Made by a program: the position numbers and the translations under genes
NCBI GenBank assembly: GCA_002362595.1
Contig: DEUO01000062.1
Location: 1 to 12,209 of the forward strand
From: Caryophanales bacterium UBA3260
GTDB lineage: Bacteria > Bacillota_I > Bacilli_A > RF39 > UBA660
DNA: 12,209 nucleotides
Reading direction: 5' to 3'
Part shown: positions 1 to 8,436 of the stretch, piece after piece
How the letters are laid out: every line of letters begins with the position of its first letter
How positions within the stretch are numbered: the stretch's first letter is position 1
The notes under the pieces: model-generated
Seen by the model: the letters and a program-made list of their open reading frames with translations, nothing else
The model's database searches: none
What the model was told of the DNA's origin: nothing

Positions 1-426
1 TGGAGTAAAGTTAATTAGTGTTGGATATCCATAGAAATCATTGTTATTATCAATAGAATTACCATTATTAGTAATAAATTTATTATTATATTTATAGAAG
101 AAAATAATTTTTTCTTCTTTTATATTAATTGTTAGTTTACCAAAAATATTTCTTTTTATTTTAACATCTTCTACTAAAGGAATAGATTTTATTTGTTCTT
201 GCATTTTTTTCTTATTTAAAAGAAATATTTTGGGATAATCACGGATATTAGTAGCATCTATTATAGTTATATCTTTGATTTTATCTGTTCCAGTAATATA
301 GATGTTTTTTATTCTTAAATTAAATATATACATACAAAAAGAGGCTATTAAGATAATAGAAATTAAGAGTTGACATAGCAATTTTATTCTTAATTTTCGA
401 TGTTTAGATTTCCTCTTTTTATCCAT
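1..426 (-). CDS. ftsQ: Cell-division protein FtsQ/DivIB, N-terminal part (3' end beyond window)
   Basis: This is a bitopic membrane protein of the divisome, which with FtsB/DivIC and FtsL links septal peptidoglycan synthesis to division. I translated 142 codons, open to the window edge. The N-terminus is strongly basic (about residues 1-15), followed by one hydrophobic segment (about 16-36). A POTRA-like segment follows (about 38-105, containing IKNIYITGTDKI and the IPLVEDVKIKR stretch). Next comes the start of the beta domain, ending in YGYPTLINFTP, which resembles the 'PLLTGF' stretch of FtsQ proteins. The start ATG at 426 is preceded by GGGAG. That ribosome site is formed by the last codons of murB, which stops only four bases upstream. 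The position after murG and murB is typical of dcw-type clusters and supports the call. Bacilli usually name this gene divIB. The C-terminal half cannot be judged here. Confidence 0.85.
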   Translation of the reverse strand, partial: MDKKRKSKHRKLRIKLLCQLLISIILIASFCMYIFNLRIKNIYITGTDKIKDITIIDATNIRDYPKIFLLNKKKMQEQIKSIPLVEDVKIKRNIFGKLTINIKEEKIIFFYKYNNKFITNNGNSIDNNNDFYGYPTLINFTP

Positions 427-430
427 TTTA

Positions 431-1327
431 TTACTCCCAATCTATAAATTCTTGTTCAATAATTAAATCGACATTAGTTTTATGTAATACTGTGTCATGA
501 ACATAGTTTATTAATTCATATATATCTTCGCTGGTAGCATTTTCTATATTAATAATAAAGTTAGCATGTTTTTTTGATACTTCAGCACCACCTATACGAT
601 GGCCTTTTAGTTCACATGATTCAATTAATCGCCCAGCAAAATCGCCTTCAGGGTTACGAAAAACAGAGCCAGCAGATGGGTATTCTAGTGGTTGTGATTC
701 TAGTCTTCGACGACGACGATCTTCTAATACTTTTAAAGAATTTTCTTTATCACCTTTTTTTAAGAAAAATTTAACAGCTAGAATAATCATATTCTTTTTT
801 TCTTTGAACATAGAAGTTCTATAGCTATAAGTTATATCTTCGTGTTCGAGAATTTTTACATTATATTTTTCATCAAGAACAGTAACTGATTCAACATAAT
901 CTAGAATACAGGCATTATATGCGCCGGCATTACCATAGATTGCTCCACCTACTGTACCAGGAATACCAGCAGCAAATTCTAAACCAGTAAGGGATTCATT
1001 AACAACATCTTGAGATAATTTAGGAAGCAAGACTCCAGCTTCTGCATAAACCATTTCCATATCTGGATGAATTTCAATACCATTTAATTTATTTAGTCTT
1101 ATAATAGCTCCGTTATATTCACGACTATTAAAGATAATGTTTGAACCATTACCAAGAATAAAATAATTAATATTGTTTTCTTTTAATATTTTTAAAACAG
1201 CTATTAAATCGTTTATGGAATTGGGAGATATTAAATATCTAGTTGTTCCTCCGATATGATAAGTGTTTAGGAATTTTATGGAAGTATGTTCTTCTACATC
1301 ACCATGTAATCTTAATTCTTTTAGCAT
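431..1327 (-). CDS. murB: UDP-N-acetylenolpyruvoylglucosamine reductase MurB
   Basis: This cytosolic FAD enzyme reduces UDP-GlcNAc-enolpyruvate to UDP-MurNAc with NADPH, the second committed step of peptidoglycan precursor synthesis. The 298 residues match the usual length of the shorter Firmicutes (type II) MurB. FAD-binding motifs are YHIGG (23-27), GNGSN (59-63) and EFAAGIPGTVGGAIYGNAGAY (from 117). YSYR (167-170) carries the substrate-binding Arg. PSAGSVFRNP (217-226) holds the likely catalytic serine, Ser221. The C-terminal IIEQEF stretch supplies the conserved Glu, likely Glu291. These catalytic assignments are by analogy with characterised MurBs. The start overlaps the end of murG by 7 bases (ATGCTAA), which implies translational coupling. 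The last codons provide the ribosome site of ftsQ. All key residues appear intact. Confidence 0.97.
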   Translation of the reverse strand: MLKELRLHGDVEEHTSIKFLNTYHIGGTTRYLISPNSINDLIAVLKILKENNINYFILGNGSNIIFNSREYNGAIIRLNKLNGIEIHPDMEMVYAEAGVLLPKLSQDVVNESLTGLEFAAGIPGTVGGAIYGNAGAYNACILDYVESVTVLDEKYNVKILEHEDITYSYRTSMFKEKKNMIILAVKFFLKKGDKENSLKVLEDRRRRRLESQPLEYPSAGSVFRNPEGDFAGRLIESCELKGHRIGGAEVSKKHANFIINIENATSEDIYELINYVHDTVLHKTNVDLIIEQEFIDWE

Positions 1328-2409
1328 TTTATCAAGTCCTTTATTTTTTCATATATTAACTCACTACTATTATTCATACTAAGAGTTTTTAAGTTTTCTT
1401 TCATTTTTTTAGAGATACCTTCATTATAAAGCACTTCATTAATTTTATTAGAAAGTGTTATTGATGTCAAATCTTTTTCTTCAATTACTTCTCCCCCACC
1501 CGCATTTTTTATAGACATCGCATTATGATATTGATGGTTATTAGCAACATATGGAGATGGAATAAAGATAGCAGGAAGATTTAAAGATAGTATTTCACTC
1601 ATAGTAGAAGCACCTGCTCTAGTAACAATAAGATCAGTATTTTTTAAAAGTGATGGCAAGTTATCTACATAAGCGACTACTTTAACGTTATTTGGAAATT
1701 TATGATTATTGACAAACTCATCATATAGAGATTTTCCAGTTATATATAGTACTTCGTAATCTTCTTTGCCAACACTCTCTAAATATGAAACCATTTTTTC
1801 GTTTACTGATGCAGATCCAAGGGAACCAGATGCTATAACTACTAGTTTTTTATTTTGAGTTAAGCCAAGAGACTCTTTGGGCATTGGCGATAGTGATAAA
1901 GCGTTTTCTCCGCAAGGATTACCGCTATAAAATACTTCGCCTTTTGCTTTTTTAAATGATGATATAGTTTCTTTAAAAGAGACACCAATTAAATCTACTT
2001 TACTTTGTAAAGCGAGATTTGATTTACCTGGAATAGAATTTTGTTCGTGAATAAAAGTTTTTATTCCTAATTTTGATGCAGCTTTAATAACTGGATATGT
2101 TACGTAGCCACCGATACCTAATACTATATCAGGCTTAAATTCTTCCATTATCTTTAAGCACTTTTTATAGGCCTTTTTGATTAAGAAGATATTTTTAAAA
2201 TCGAGTAAAAGATTGCTTTTAGAAAAACCATATATTTCTATTTCTTCATAAGGTATATTTCTTTTGGGAATTAAATCTTTTTCCATACGATTATGAGTAC
2301 CAATATATAGTACCTCAAGATTAGGTTCATGTTCTTTAAATTTATTAATAATGGCTAAAGCAGGATATATATGGCCTCCTGTTCCGCCAGCTGAAACTAT
2401 AATTTTCAT
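1321..2409 (-). CDS. murG: UDP-GlcNAc:lipid I transferase MurG
   Basis: This peripheral membrane GT-B glycosyltransferase adds GlcNAc to lipid I, making lipid II on the inner face of the membrane. The length of 362 residues is standard. Hallmarks in order are the glycine-rich loop SAGGTGGHIYPA (6-17), a second Gly-rich loop GIGGYVTYP (98-106), HEQNSIPG (121-128), a third loop SGSLGS (194-199) in the C-terminal Rossmann domain, and the UDP-GlcNAc site TRAGASTMSEI (263-273) followed by NNHQYHNA (290-297). The ATG at 2409 has AGGTGA four bases upstream. The gene is the first of the minus-strand cluster in this window, so its promoter must lie in the 173-base gap shared with essC. In many Bacilli murG sits next to ftsW/murD and murB, so the arrangement is conventional. 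Confidence 0.97.
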   Translation of the reverse strand: MKIIVSAGGTGGHIYPALAIINKFKEHEPNLEVLYIGTHNRMEKDLIPKRNIPYEEIEIYGFSKSNLLLDFKNIFLIKKAYKKCLKIMEEFKPDIVLGIGGYVTYPVIKAASKLGIKTFIHEQNSIPGKSNLALQSKVDLIGVSFKETISSFKKAKGEVFYSGNPCGENALSLSPMPKESLGLTQNKKLVVIASGSLGSASVNEKMVSYLESVGKEDYEVLYITGKSLYDEFVNNHKFPNNVKVVAYVDNLPSLLKNTDLIVTRAGASTMSEILSLNLPAIFIPSPYVANNHQYHNAMSIKNAGGGEVIEEKDLTSITLSNKINEVLYNEGISKKMKENLKTLSMNNSSELIYEKIKDLIKC

Positions 2410-2425
2410 GTAATCACCTAATATA

Positions 2426-2487
2426 ATTATACTATATTATTTATTATTTTTGACTAAATAATAATAAATGATGTTTAGATGTGTAAA
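2426..2487 (-). promoter_or_regulatory. Possible promoter(s) for murG-murB-ftsQ
   Basis: Because essC diverges here, murG needs a promoter in this gap. Two weak candidates read on the minus strand. The first is TTTACA (2482-2487), an 18-base spacer, then TATTAT (2458-2463). The second is a consensus TATAAT (2426-2431), but its only -35-like hexamer, TAGTCA (2451-2456), is 19 bases away. Background AT content is so high that -10 matches are expected by chance, so neither is secure. Confidence 0.35.
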
Positions 2488-2509
2488 TATTATTTTTTAA
2501 AGAAATAGC

Positions 2510-2538
2510 TTAAGAAATGTTCATATATATGTTATAAT
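2510..2538 (+). promoter_or_regulatory. Likely sigma-A promoter of essC-esaB
   Basis: The elements are TTAAGA (2510-2515), a 17-base spacer, then consensus TATAAT (2533-2538). TGT directly in front makes it an extended -10 (TGnTATAAT). The predicted start lies near 2545, giving an untranslated leader of about 38 bases before the essC ATG. The TGn signature, less likely by chance than TATAAT alone, makes this one of the more credible promoters in the window. Confidence 0.6.
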
Positions 2539-2582
2539 ATATATTAGTATAGTATGATTTAGAATAGAAAGTTGCGTGTGGT

Positions 2583-5500
2583 ATGAGAGTTTTATTACTT
2601 GATAATGAAAAAATAACTAAAATGACTTTACCTGATGAAATTGATGGCTTTTTTACGATGAATTATAAACCAATTGATTCTAGAGTTATAAAAGATATTA
2701 ATATAGAAGCAATTGATGGTAAATGGCATATTAAAAGTAATGAAACAATAAATGTTGTGGTAAATGGAAATATTGAAACAGAAGCTATTTTAGAAGATTA
2801 TATGAAATTAAATATTTTCTTAATAGGTAAAAATGAAATGTTAGATTTCTATTGTATTCCAACAGTTGATAAGAATAAATATAAAGTAAATGTTTCTACT
2901 GATCAAATACTTATTGGTAATACGCAGAAATGTTCTATTATATTTAATAATTATACTAATGAAGTCGTTTATGCTGGTATTATTAATCAAAATGGTAAAT
3001 CTTATATTTCATATCCGCAATCTGGAAAAAGTGCAAATGTTTATGTTAATGATAAAGCAATAAGTAGTAGTGTATTTTTAAAAGTTGGAGATATTATATT
3101 TATTAATGGAGTTAAGATTATTTGGATGAAAGATTTTATGCAGATATGTGTATTACAAGGAGATATAAATACTAATCCATTATATTTAACTAATTATGTT
3201 GATGATACTAATTATAATAATACAGTATATGAACCTGTAACTGAGGAAGATCAAAGTTTAGAGTTATATCAACCTGATGATTATTTTTTTCATAAACCTA
3301 ATTTAAAAGAATATGTTAAAGATGAAGAAATTGTTATTGATCCACCTCCACAAAAGCAAATGCAAGAAAATGATAACTTTTTAGCGACGTTTGGAGCAAG
3401 TTTTACAATGATAGCTTCTTCTTTTGTATCGATTATCAATTTAATAAATAATATTAATAATAATGCTAAGCCTCTTACAATAATTACATCTGGTATTATG
3501 TGCGTATCAATGGTAGCTGGTAGTTTAGTTATTCCAAAATTAGCAACGCAAATACAAAAACAGAAAGAAATTAAAAGAGAAAAATATAGAATTAAGAAAT
3601 ATACAGAATATTTAGAATCATGTAACGAGAAAATAAAACTTATAATGTCAAAACAGACACAACTTTTGCGTGATACTAATATAAAAGTAGATAATTGTAT
3701 TAATTTAGTTAATGGGGCTTCAGCAGTTTTGTGGAATCGTGATATAAAAGATGAAGACTTTTTAATAGTTAGACTAGGAATAGGTAATGTTCCAGCTAGG
3801 ATAAGAATAAATGCTCCTGAAGAACATTTTACTTTAGAAGAAGATTTTTTAGTAAAAAATGTATATGAAGTTGTTAATAGTAGTAGAATACTAGAAGATG
3901 TTCCGGTTACATTTAATTTTTTGAAAAATAGAGTTTCAGCAATAATATCTAACGAAAAATATGGAGAAGGATTTGTTAATTCTGTTATTATGCAACTTGC
4001 GACATTACATAGTTCACAAGATTTAAAAATGGCTTTTTTTATTAATAATAATGAAGATAACTTTGATTGGGATTATGCTAAGTATTTACCACATACTTTT
4101 AGTGATGATAAGACAGTAAGATATTATGCAGATTCTTATGATGAAATGAAAATATTATCTACTGAATTAGAAAAGATATTTAAAGATAGAATGGAAAAAA
4201 TAAAAGCTAAAGATAATGATGGAGATATAGATGAAGAATCTAATACTTATAGAGTTTTTGATAATTATTTTATTTTAATAACTAATGATGTTTTTTTAGC
4301 TAAAAGTTTACCAATATTTGGCTTAGCGATGGATGCTTTAGAGAATTATGGATTTTCAGTAGTATTTATAAATAAAACTATGAATAAGTTACCTAAAAGA
4401 TGTAATGCATTTGTTGCTTTATCTGATGATACTGGTTGTGTTATTGAGAAAAATATTAATAGTCAGACAACTTTTGCTCCAGAAATACTTAGCGGTTATG
4501 ATTTAAAAGTCATATGTTATAAGTTAATGAATATTCCTGTTATGAGTGCAGATGTTCAATCAACTTTACCTACTTCTATTTCTTTCTTAGATGTATTTAA
4601 AGCTTCAAAAATAGAACAATTAAATATAGCTAATAGATGGAAATTAAATGATCCTACTATAAGTTTAGCTGTACCTATAGGAGTACATGCTAATGGTGAA
4701 GATTTTATTTTAGATTTACATGAAAAGTTTCATGGACCTCATGGTTTAATAGCTGGTTCTACCGGTTCTGGTAAATCTGAATTTATAATTACTTTTGTAC
4801 TTGCTATGTGTGTTAATTTTCATCCTGATGAAGTGCAATTTGTTTTAATCGACTATAAAGGTGGTGGATTAGCTGGAGCTTTTGAAAATCGTGAGAAAGG
4901 ATTTTCTATTCCACATCTTGCTGGTACAATAACAAATCTTGATACATCTTCAATGAATAGAAGTCTTGTTTCAATTAATTCGGAATTAAAAAGACGTGAA
5001 CAGATGTTTATGGATGTACGTGATATAACTGGTGAAAGTACAATAGATATTTATAAGTATCAAAAATATTATCGTGAAGGTATTATTAAAGAACCGATAT
5101 CTCATTTATTTATTGTAAGTGATGAGTTTGCTGAATTAAAAGCTCAACAACCTGATTTTATGGCAGAATTAATATCAACAGCACGTGTTGGCCGTTCTTT
5201 AGGAGTTCATTTAATATTAGCTACGCAAAAGCCTAGTGGAGTTGTAAATGAACAAATATGGTCAAATACTAGATTTAGAGTTTGTTTAAAAGTCCAAACA
5301 TCTGGAGATAGTAATGAGATGTTAAAACGTCCTGATGCGGCTTCAATAAAGGAAGCTGGTAGATTCTATTTACAAGTTGGTTATGATGAGTATTTTGATA
5401 TAGGTCAATCCGGATGGGCTGGTGCTAAATATGTACCAACTGATAGAGTTATTAAAAAAGTTGATGATTCTCTTGTATTTATTAATAATGTTGGTAGTGT

Positions 5501-7199
5501 TATAAAGTCAATTAATGATTTTGTTAAGAAAGAAACAAGTGAAGATATTGGAGATCAACTTACTAATATTGTTAAGCATTTAGTTAATTGGTCTAAAAAA
5601 GAAAATTATAGTCCTAAAAAGTTATGGCTTGACCCTATTCCTGAATTAATATATATAGCTAATTTAGCTAAAAAATATAATTATACTACTTCACAATATA
5701 ATATTAATCCTATTATTGGAGAATATGATGATCCTTCAAAACAGTATCAAGGATTACTTACTTTAGATTTAGCAGAAGGAAATACTTATATATTTGGCAA
5801 AAGTGGTTCAGGTAAAGAAGACTTATTAGCAACAATTATATATGGTTCTTGTCTTTATCATTCTCCTGAAGAAATAGTTTTCTATATTGTAGATATGGGA
5901 GCTGAAACTTTAAGACAATTTATAAAATTCCCACAAGTAGCTGATGTTTGTACGGTAGATGACGGTAATAAAATTATAGATATGATGGTTTTATTAGAAA
6001 GAGAAATATCAAGGAGAAAAGATTTAACTGTTGATTTTGGCGGTAGTTTTAAGACTTATAATGAGTTAAATGAAAAGAAATTACCATTATATTGTGTTAT
6101 TATTAATTATTTAGATATATTTACAGAGAACTTTGCTAAAGTTGCTGAATTAATTATTCCTTTATATAGAGATGGTTCTAAATATGGAGTTAATTTTATT
6201 GTAACTAGTTCTTCTGTTGCTTCTTTAAGAGCAAGAGTAAGAGATTATTTTAATTATCATATATGTTTACAAATGGCTAATAGTGATGATTACTCTACTG
6301 TTTTAAATAAACGTCCAAGGAAGTTAGTTCCTTCTAATTATAAAGGAAGAGGATTAATAGAACTTAAAAATGGGGTTTATGAATTCCAAACAGCATTAAT
6401 ATATCTAAAACAAGAAATACCAAATATAATAAGAAATACAGCAGAATCTTTAGGTGCTAAATACAAGAATAGTATTGTTCAATCTATTCCTTCTGTACCA
6501 AAAGTTGTATCTGTTGATGGACTTATTAATTTTGTTAATGGTCTTGCTAATGTACCAATTGGATATGATGTTGAAAGTAAAGATAAATATTTCTATAACT
6601 TTGAAGCACAAAAAGCTAATATAATTGTAGCTAATTCATTTGAAAATCATAAAGATTTCTTAAATGCCTTAATGATAGAATTTAAATCTATTCCAGATGT
6701 TGATATAAAAGTTATAGATTTTAGTGAATTATTTGATATTTTAACAATTGGATTAACTTGTTATCAAAATAATTTTAATGATGTATTTGGACATATTATA
6801 GGAGAAGCTGAAAAACTTACTAAGCATACATTCTATATCATAACAGGTATAAGTAAACTTAGGTCTAGTGTAAAACAAAATAATATATCTTTTATTAATC
6901 AATACTTTATTGATTCATTAAAAAATAAATATATACATTTTCTATTTGTAGATTTATATGATGAACTTAATAAGTTAAAGTTAGAAGATTGGTATGAAAA
7001 GATTATTAATCCTAAATATGGTATATGGCTTGGTGAAGGAGTTGGGTCTCAGTTGTTAATTAAGTTTGAAAATTTAACAGCTGATGATAAACGAGTTAAT
7101 AATTCTGATTATATATTTGCGGCTAAAGATGGAAAAAGAAGTATGATTAAAAAAGTTGTTGTAAAAGATGAAAGTGAGACGAATAACGATGGAAAATAA
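2583..7199 (+). CDS. essC: Type VII secretion membrane ATPase EssC (FtsK/SpoIIIE family)
   Basis: This is the motor and channel protein of T7SSb, which recognises and energises export of WXG100/LXG substrates. Its 1538 residues are close to known EssC/YukBA proteins. The N-terminal cytosolic part (1-190) includes an FHA-like domain (LIGN at 110-113 to about 187). Two membrane segments (about 268-291 and 298-320) precede a basic, probably coiled stretch. LWNRDIKDEDFLIVRLGIG (from 383) is the conserved entry signature of EccC/EssC proteins. The first canonical ATPase domain has Walker A GSTGSGKS (725-732), Walker B ending at Asp757 in VLIDYKGGG, and SDEFAEL around 847. A second ATPase domain has GKSGSGKED (1072-1080) and YIVDMGAE (Asp1104). 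A third, C-terminal domain keeps the fold pattern but has a ruined P-loop (ANSFENHKDF, 1350-1359). The ATG is the first start after an in-frame stop at 2565. Its ribosome site is weak (GAAAG about 11 bases away). The gene overlaps esaB. Confidence 0.95.
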   Translation: MRVLLLDNEKITKMTLPDEIDGFFTMNYKPIDSRVIKDINIEAIDGKWHIKSNETINVVVNGNIETEAILEDYMKLNIFLIGKNEMLDFYCIPTVDKNKYKVNVSTDQILIGNTQKCSIIFNNYTNEVVYAGIINQNGKSYISYPQSGKSANVYVNDKAISSSVFLKVGDIIFINGVKIIWMKDFMQICVLQGDINTNPLYLTNYVDDTNYNNTVYEPVTEEDQSLELYQPDDYFFHKPNLKEYVKDEEIVIDPPPQKQMQENDNFLATFGASFTMIASSFVSIINLINNINNNAKPLTIITSGIMCVSMVAGSLVIPKLATQIQKQKEIKREKYRIKKYTEYLESCNEKIKLIMSKQTQLLRDTNIKVDNCINLVNGASAVLWNRDIKDEDFLIVRLGIGNVPARIRINAPEEHFTLEEDFLVKNVYEVVNSSRILEDVPVTFNFLKNRVSAIISNEKYGEGFVNSVIMQLATLHSSQDLKMAFFINNNEDNFDWDYAKYLPHTFSDDKTVRYYADSYDEMKILSTELEKIFKDRMEKIKAKDNDGDIDEESNTYRVFDNYFILITNDVFLAKSLPIFGLAMDALENYGFSVVFINKTMNKLPKRCNAFVALSDDTGCVIEKNINSQTTFAPEILSGYDLKVICYKLMNIPVMSADVQSTLPTSISFLDVFKASKIEQLNIANRWKLNDPTISLAVPIGVHANGEDFILDLHEKFHGPHGLIAGSTGSGKSEFIITFVLAMCVNFHPDEVQFVLIDYKGGGLAGAFENREKGFSIPHLAGTITNLDTSSMNRSLVSINSELKRREQMFMDVRDITGESTIDIYKYQKYYREGIIKEPISHLFIVSDEFAELKAQQPDFMAELISTARVGRSLGVHLILATQKPSGVVNEQIWSNTRFRVCLKVQTSGDSNEMLKRPDAASIKEAGRFYLQVGYDEYFDIGQSGWAGAKYVPTDRVIKKVDDSLVFINNVGSVIKSINDFVKKETSEDIGDQLTNIVKHLVNWSKKENYSPKKLWLDPIPELIYIANLAKKYNYTTSQYNINPIIGEYDDPSKQYQGLLTLDLAEGNTYIFGKSGSGKEDLLATIIYGSCLYHSPEEIVFYIVDMGAETLRQFIKFPQVADVCTVDDGNKIIDMMVLLEREISRRKDLTVDFGGSFKTYNELNEKKLPLYCVIINYLDIFTENFAKVAELIIPLYRDGSKYGVNFIVTSSSVASLRARVRDYFNYHICLQMANSDDYSTVLNKRPRKLVPSNYKGRGLIELKNGVYEFQTALIYLKQEIPNIIRNTAESLGAKYKNSIVQSIPSVPKVVSVDGLINFVNGLANVPIGYDVESKDKYFYNFEAQKANIIVANSFENHKDFLNALMIEFKSIPDVDIKVIDFSELFDILTIGLTCYQNNFNDVFGHIIGEAEKLTKHTFYIITGISKLRSSVKQNNISFINQYFIDSLKNKYIHFLFVDLYDELNKLKLEDWYEKIINPKYGIWLGEGVGSQLLIKFENLTADDKRVNNSDYIFAAKDGKRSMIKKVVVKDESETNNDGK

Positions 7200-7440
7200 A
7201 GTTTTAATAAATTTAATAGTTCCAGAGCTAGAGAAATCATACAATATTTATTTACCTATTTCGAAACGTATAGGAAATGTTATATTCTTATTAATAAAAG
7301 CAATTAATGAAATGGGAGATAATTACGAGTTTAATGAGTCACTTGCCCTTTTTAGTCGTATGACTGGTGAAAAGTATAATCCTAATTCTCTTGTTATTGA
7401 AACAAATATACGTAATGGTTCTGAAATAGTACTTCTTTAA
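7189..7440 (+). CDS. esaB: EsaB/YukD-like ubiquitin-fold T7SS protein
   Basis: This small cytosolic beta-grasp (ubiquitin-like) protein belongs to the EsaB/YukD type, an accessory component of T7SSb that is needed for full secretion in some Bacilli by an unclear mechanism. With the ATG at 7189 it has 83 residues, matching the roughly 80-residue family. It opens with a beta strand (NKVLINLIVP), has a central helix (about 27-42), and ends with the typical strand IRNGSEIVLL (74-83), which reaches the C-terminus as in YukD. The frame is open further upstream to ATG 7168, which would add seven residues (MKVRRIT). I prefer 7189 for length, and because GTGAG lies upstream at a somewhat long spacing, while 7168 has no ribosome site. 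The gene overlaps the 3' end of essC, so it is co-translated with it. The similarity is weak by eye; the location carries much of the assignment. Confidence 0.8.
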   Translation: MENKVLINLIVPELEKSYNIYLPISKRIGNVIFLLIKAINEMGDNYEFNESLALFSRMTGEKYNPNSLVIETNIRNGSEIVLL

Positions 7441-7457
7441 GTTATATTAGAACATAC

Positions 7458-7489
7458 AAAAAGCACTTTTTAATGAAAAGTGCTTTTTT
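7458..7489. terminator. Bidirectional intrinsic terminator between esaB and the small-protein operon
   Basis: Perfect 13-base arms, AAAAAGCACTTTT (7458-7470) and AAAAGTGCTTTTT (7476-7488), enclose a 5-base loop. The plus strand continues into T's, and the minus strand also ends in a T run (A's at 7458-7462). It lies 18 bases after the esaB stop and 7 bases beyond the stop of the converging gene at 7496, so it can end both transcripts. Confidence 0.9.
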
Positions 7490-7495
7490 ATATTA

Positions 7496-7801
7496 TTATA
7501 AAAATTTTTCTTTTTGACTTATTTCTTTTTGAGAAATCTTTTCTATAGAACTTTTATTATTCTCTTCTGTTTTGACTAAACTCGAGTCAAGACGATCTAA
7601 CCATAACGAATATTTTATTAGAGAGCTTTTAGCACTTGCTAAAATGGATTCAGTTTGAAGTATATCGCTTTTTCTACTAAAATCTGATGGAATATTTATC
7701 TCTTGAGCAGTTTCTAAAATACTACTTACTTTATTTTTTAAATATTCAATGTCTTTATTGATATTTAATTTTATTTTTGTTTGATTATATGATATTCTCA
7801 T
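7496..7801 (-). CDS. Small helical protein, last gene of the ESX small-protein operon
   Basis: This is a 101-residue protein that I cannot assign to a named family. It is predicted to be almost entirely helical and charged, with two long helices (about 14-35 and 44-85) separated by NIPSDFSRKSD. It ends in a Lys/Glu/Gln/Ser-rich tail with a short tandem repeat (ISQKE twice). There is no signal peptide, membrane segment or WxG motif. A YSLWLDRLDSSL stretch sits in the second helix. Its start overlaps the upstream WXG100 stop by one base (TAATG) and no ribosome site is visible, so translation probably depends on coupling to that gene. Size, shape and context suggest a WXG-related or LXG-associated (Lap-like) partner protein of T7SS. 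This is inference, not family recognition. Confidence 0.6.
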   Translation of the reverse strand: MRISYNQTKIKLNINKDIEYLKNKVSSILETAQEINIPSDFSRKSDILQTESILASAKSSLIKYSLWLDRLDSSLVKTEENNKSSIEKISQKEISQKEKFL

Positions 7802-8091
7802 TATTGAATATTAGAATAGTTAACAGCATTTTCGTAATTTTGAGCATTTTCTATTAGTTCTTGACCATATTGGTTTAATGTAGCTATAAAGCTATTTAGT
7901 TCTAATAGTTGCGCGTCTACTCTATTTACAAAGTTATCAGCTGAATTTCCTTCCCATTCAAATGTATCAGTAGTCATTTTATCTATTCTCTTTTTTAAAT
8001 TAGAAATGTCAAGGGAGAAGTTTTTGGTAGCAACTATAATGTTATTACCTGCTTCTTTCATTTTTGTTGTATCAATATCTATTTTTTCCAT
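7801..8091 (-). CDS. WXG100-family T7SS protein (WEG motif)
   Basis: This 96-residue EsxA/YukE-like helical hairpin is of the type exported by EssC as dimers or with larger partners. The diagnostic turn is FEWEGNSADNFVNRVDAQ, with Trp46-Glu47-Gly48 at the expected middle of the chain followed by the usual small/hydrophobic residues and Phe. Flanking helices span about 8-40 and 50-85. The C-terminal NAQNYENAVNYSN resembles the tyrosine-containing tail of the family, but a strict YxxxD/E export motif is not present. The start has GAGGG four bases upstream, placed inside the end of the preceding gene (13-base overlap). The next gene starts on its stop codon. Whether it is a free substrate or a chaperone for another protein cannot be told. 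Confidence 0.9.
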   Translation of the reverse strand: MEKIDIDTTKMKEAGNNIIVATKNFSLDISNLKKRIDKMTTDTFEWEGNSADNFVNRVDAQLLELNSFIATLNQYGQELIENAQNYENAVNYSNIQ

Positions 8092-8432
8092 GTTACCCTC
8101 TTTTTAGCTGCTTCTAATTCTCTTTCTCTTTCTTCGGCTTCTTCTCTAAAAGCAGTTTCAATATCGTTTGTTAGACTATTTATTTTAGTTTCTATAGCAG
8201 GAATTGTATGAGAAGTTAAAAGGTTATATTTTTCTTGTAACTTCATTTGTATTTCTTTTAATTTATAATTATCTCCTGATTCTCCGTCTACAATAAATGC
8301 TTCAGAAATATTTTTTTTAGTATTATCCATTTCATCAATTACTGACTTTATTTGAGATGCAACACTAGTTATTCTTTCTTTAAAAGCATAGTATGCACTA
8401 CGCCTAGATGATAAATCTGACGATTTACTCAT
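8079..8432 (-). CDS. Helical T7SS-associated protein, WXG-like without the Trp (possibly DUF5082-like)
   Basis: This 117-residue, mostly helical and highly charged protein has a first helix of about 10-45. The turn FIVDGESGDNYKLKEI (46-61) occupies the place where WXG100 proteins carry WxG followed by small residues and an aromatic. A long second helix runs from about 58 and ends in a Glu/Arg-rich segment (REEAEERERELEAAKKR, from 96). There is no signal peptide. The layout recalls the small partner proteins encoded just before LXG toxins in Bacilli, such as the YwqH (DUF5082) family, but I cannot confirm this by eye. Its start lies four bases after the preceding stop, with AGGT three bases before the ATG, a very tight spacing. 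The end overlaps the WEG gene. It could act as a targeting partner or adaptor for export. Confidence 0.7.
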   Translation of the reverse strand: MSKSSDLSSRRSAYYAFKERITSVASQIKSVIDEMDNTKKNISEAFIVDGESGDNYKLKEIQMKLQEKYNLLTSHTIPAIETKINSLTNDIETAFREEAEERERELEAAKKRVTWKK

Positions 8433-8436
8433 TTAC

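Noticed and set aside
574..774. Plus-strand open frame of 66 codons inside murB
   Set aside because: Antisense shadow of a strongly conserved gene; no ribosome site and the translation is low-complexity.
2441..2464. Inverted repeat TTATTATTT / AAATAATAA in the murG-essC gap
   Set aside because: Arms are pure A/T in a region of nearly 90% A+T, so such matches are expected by chance; it also lies within the candidate murG promoter.
7515..7555. Short tandem repeat encoding ISQKE twice
   Set aside because: Only two imperfect copies in a low-complexity lysine-rich tail; not evidence of a repeat element.
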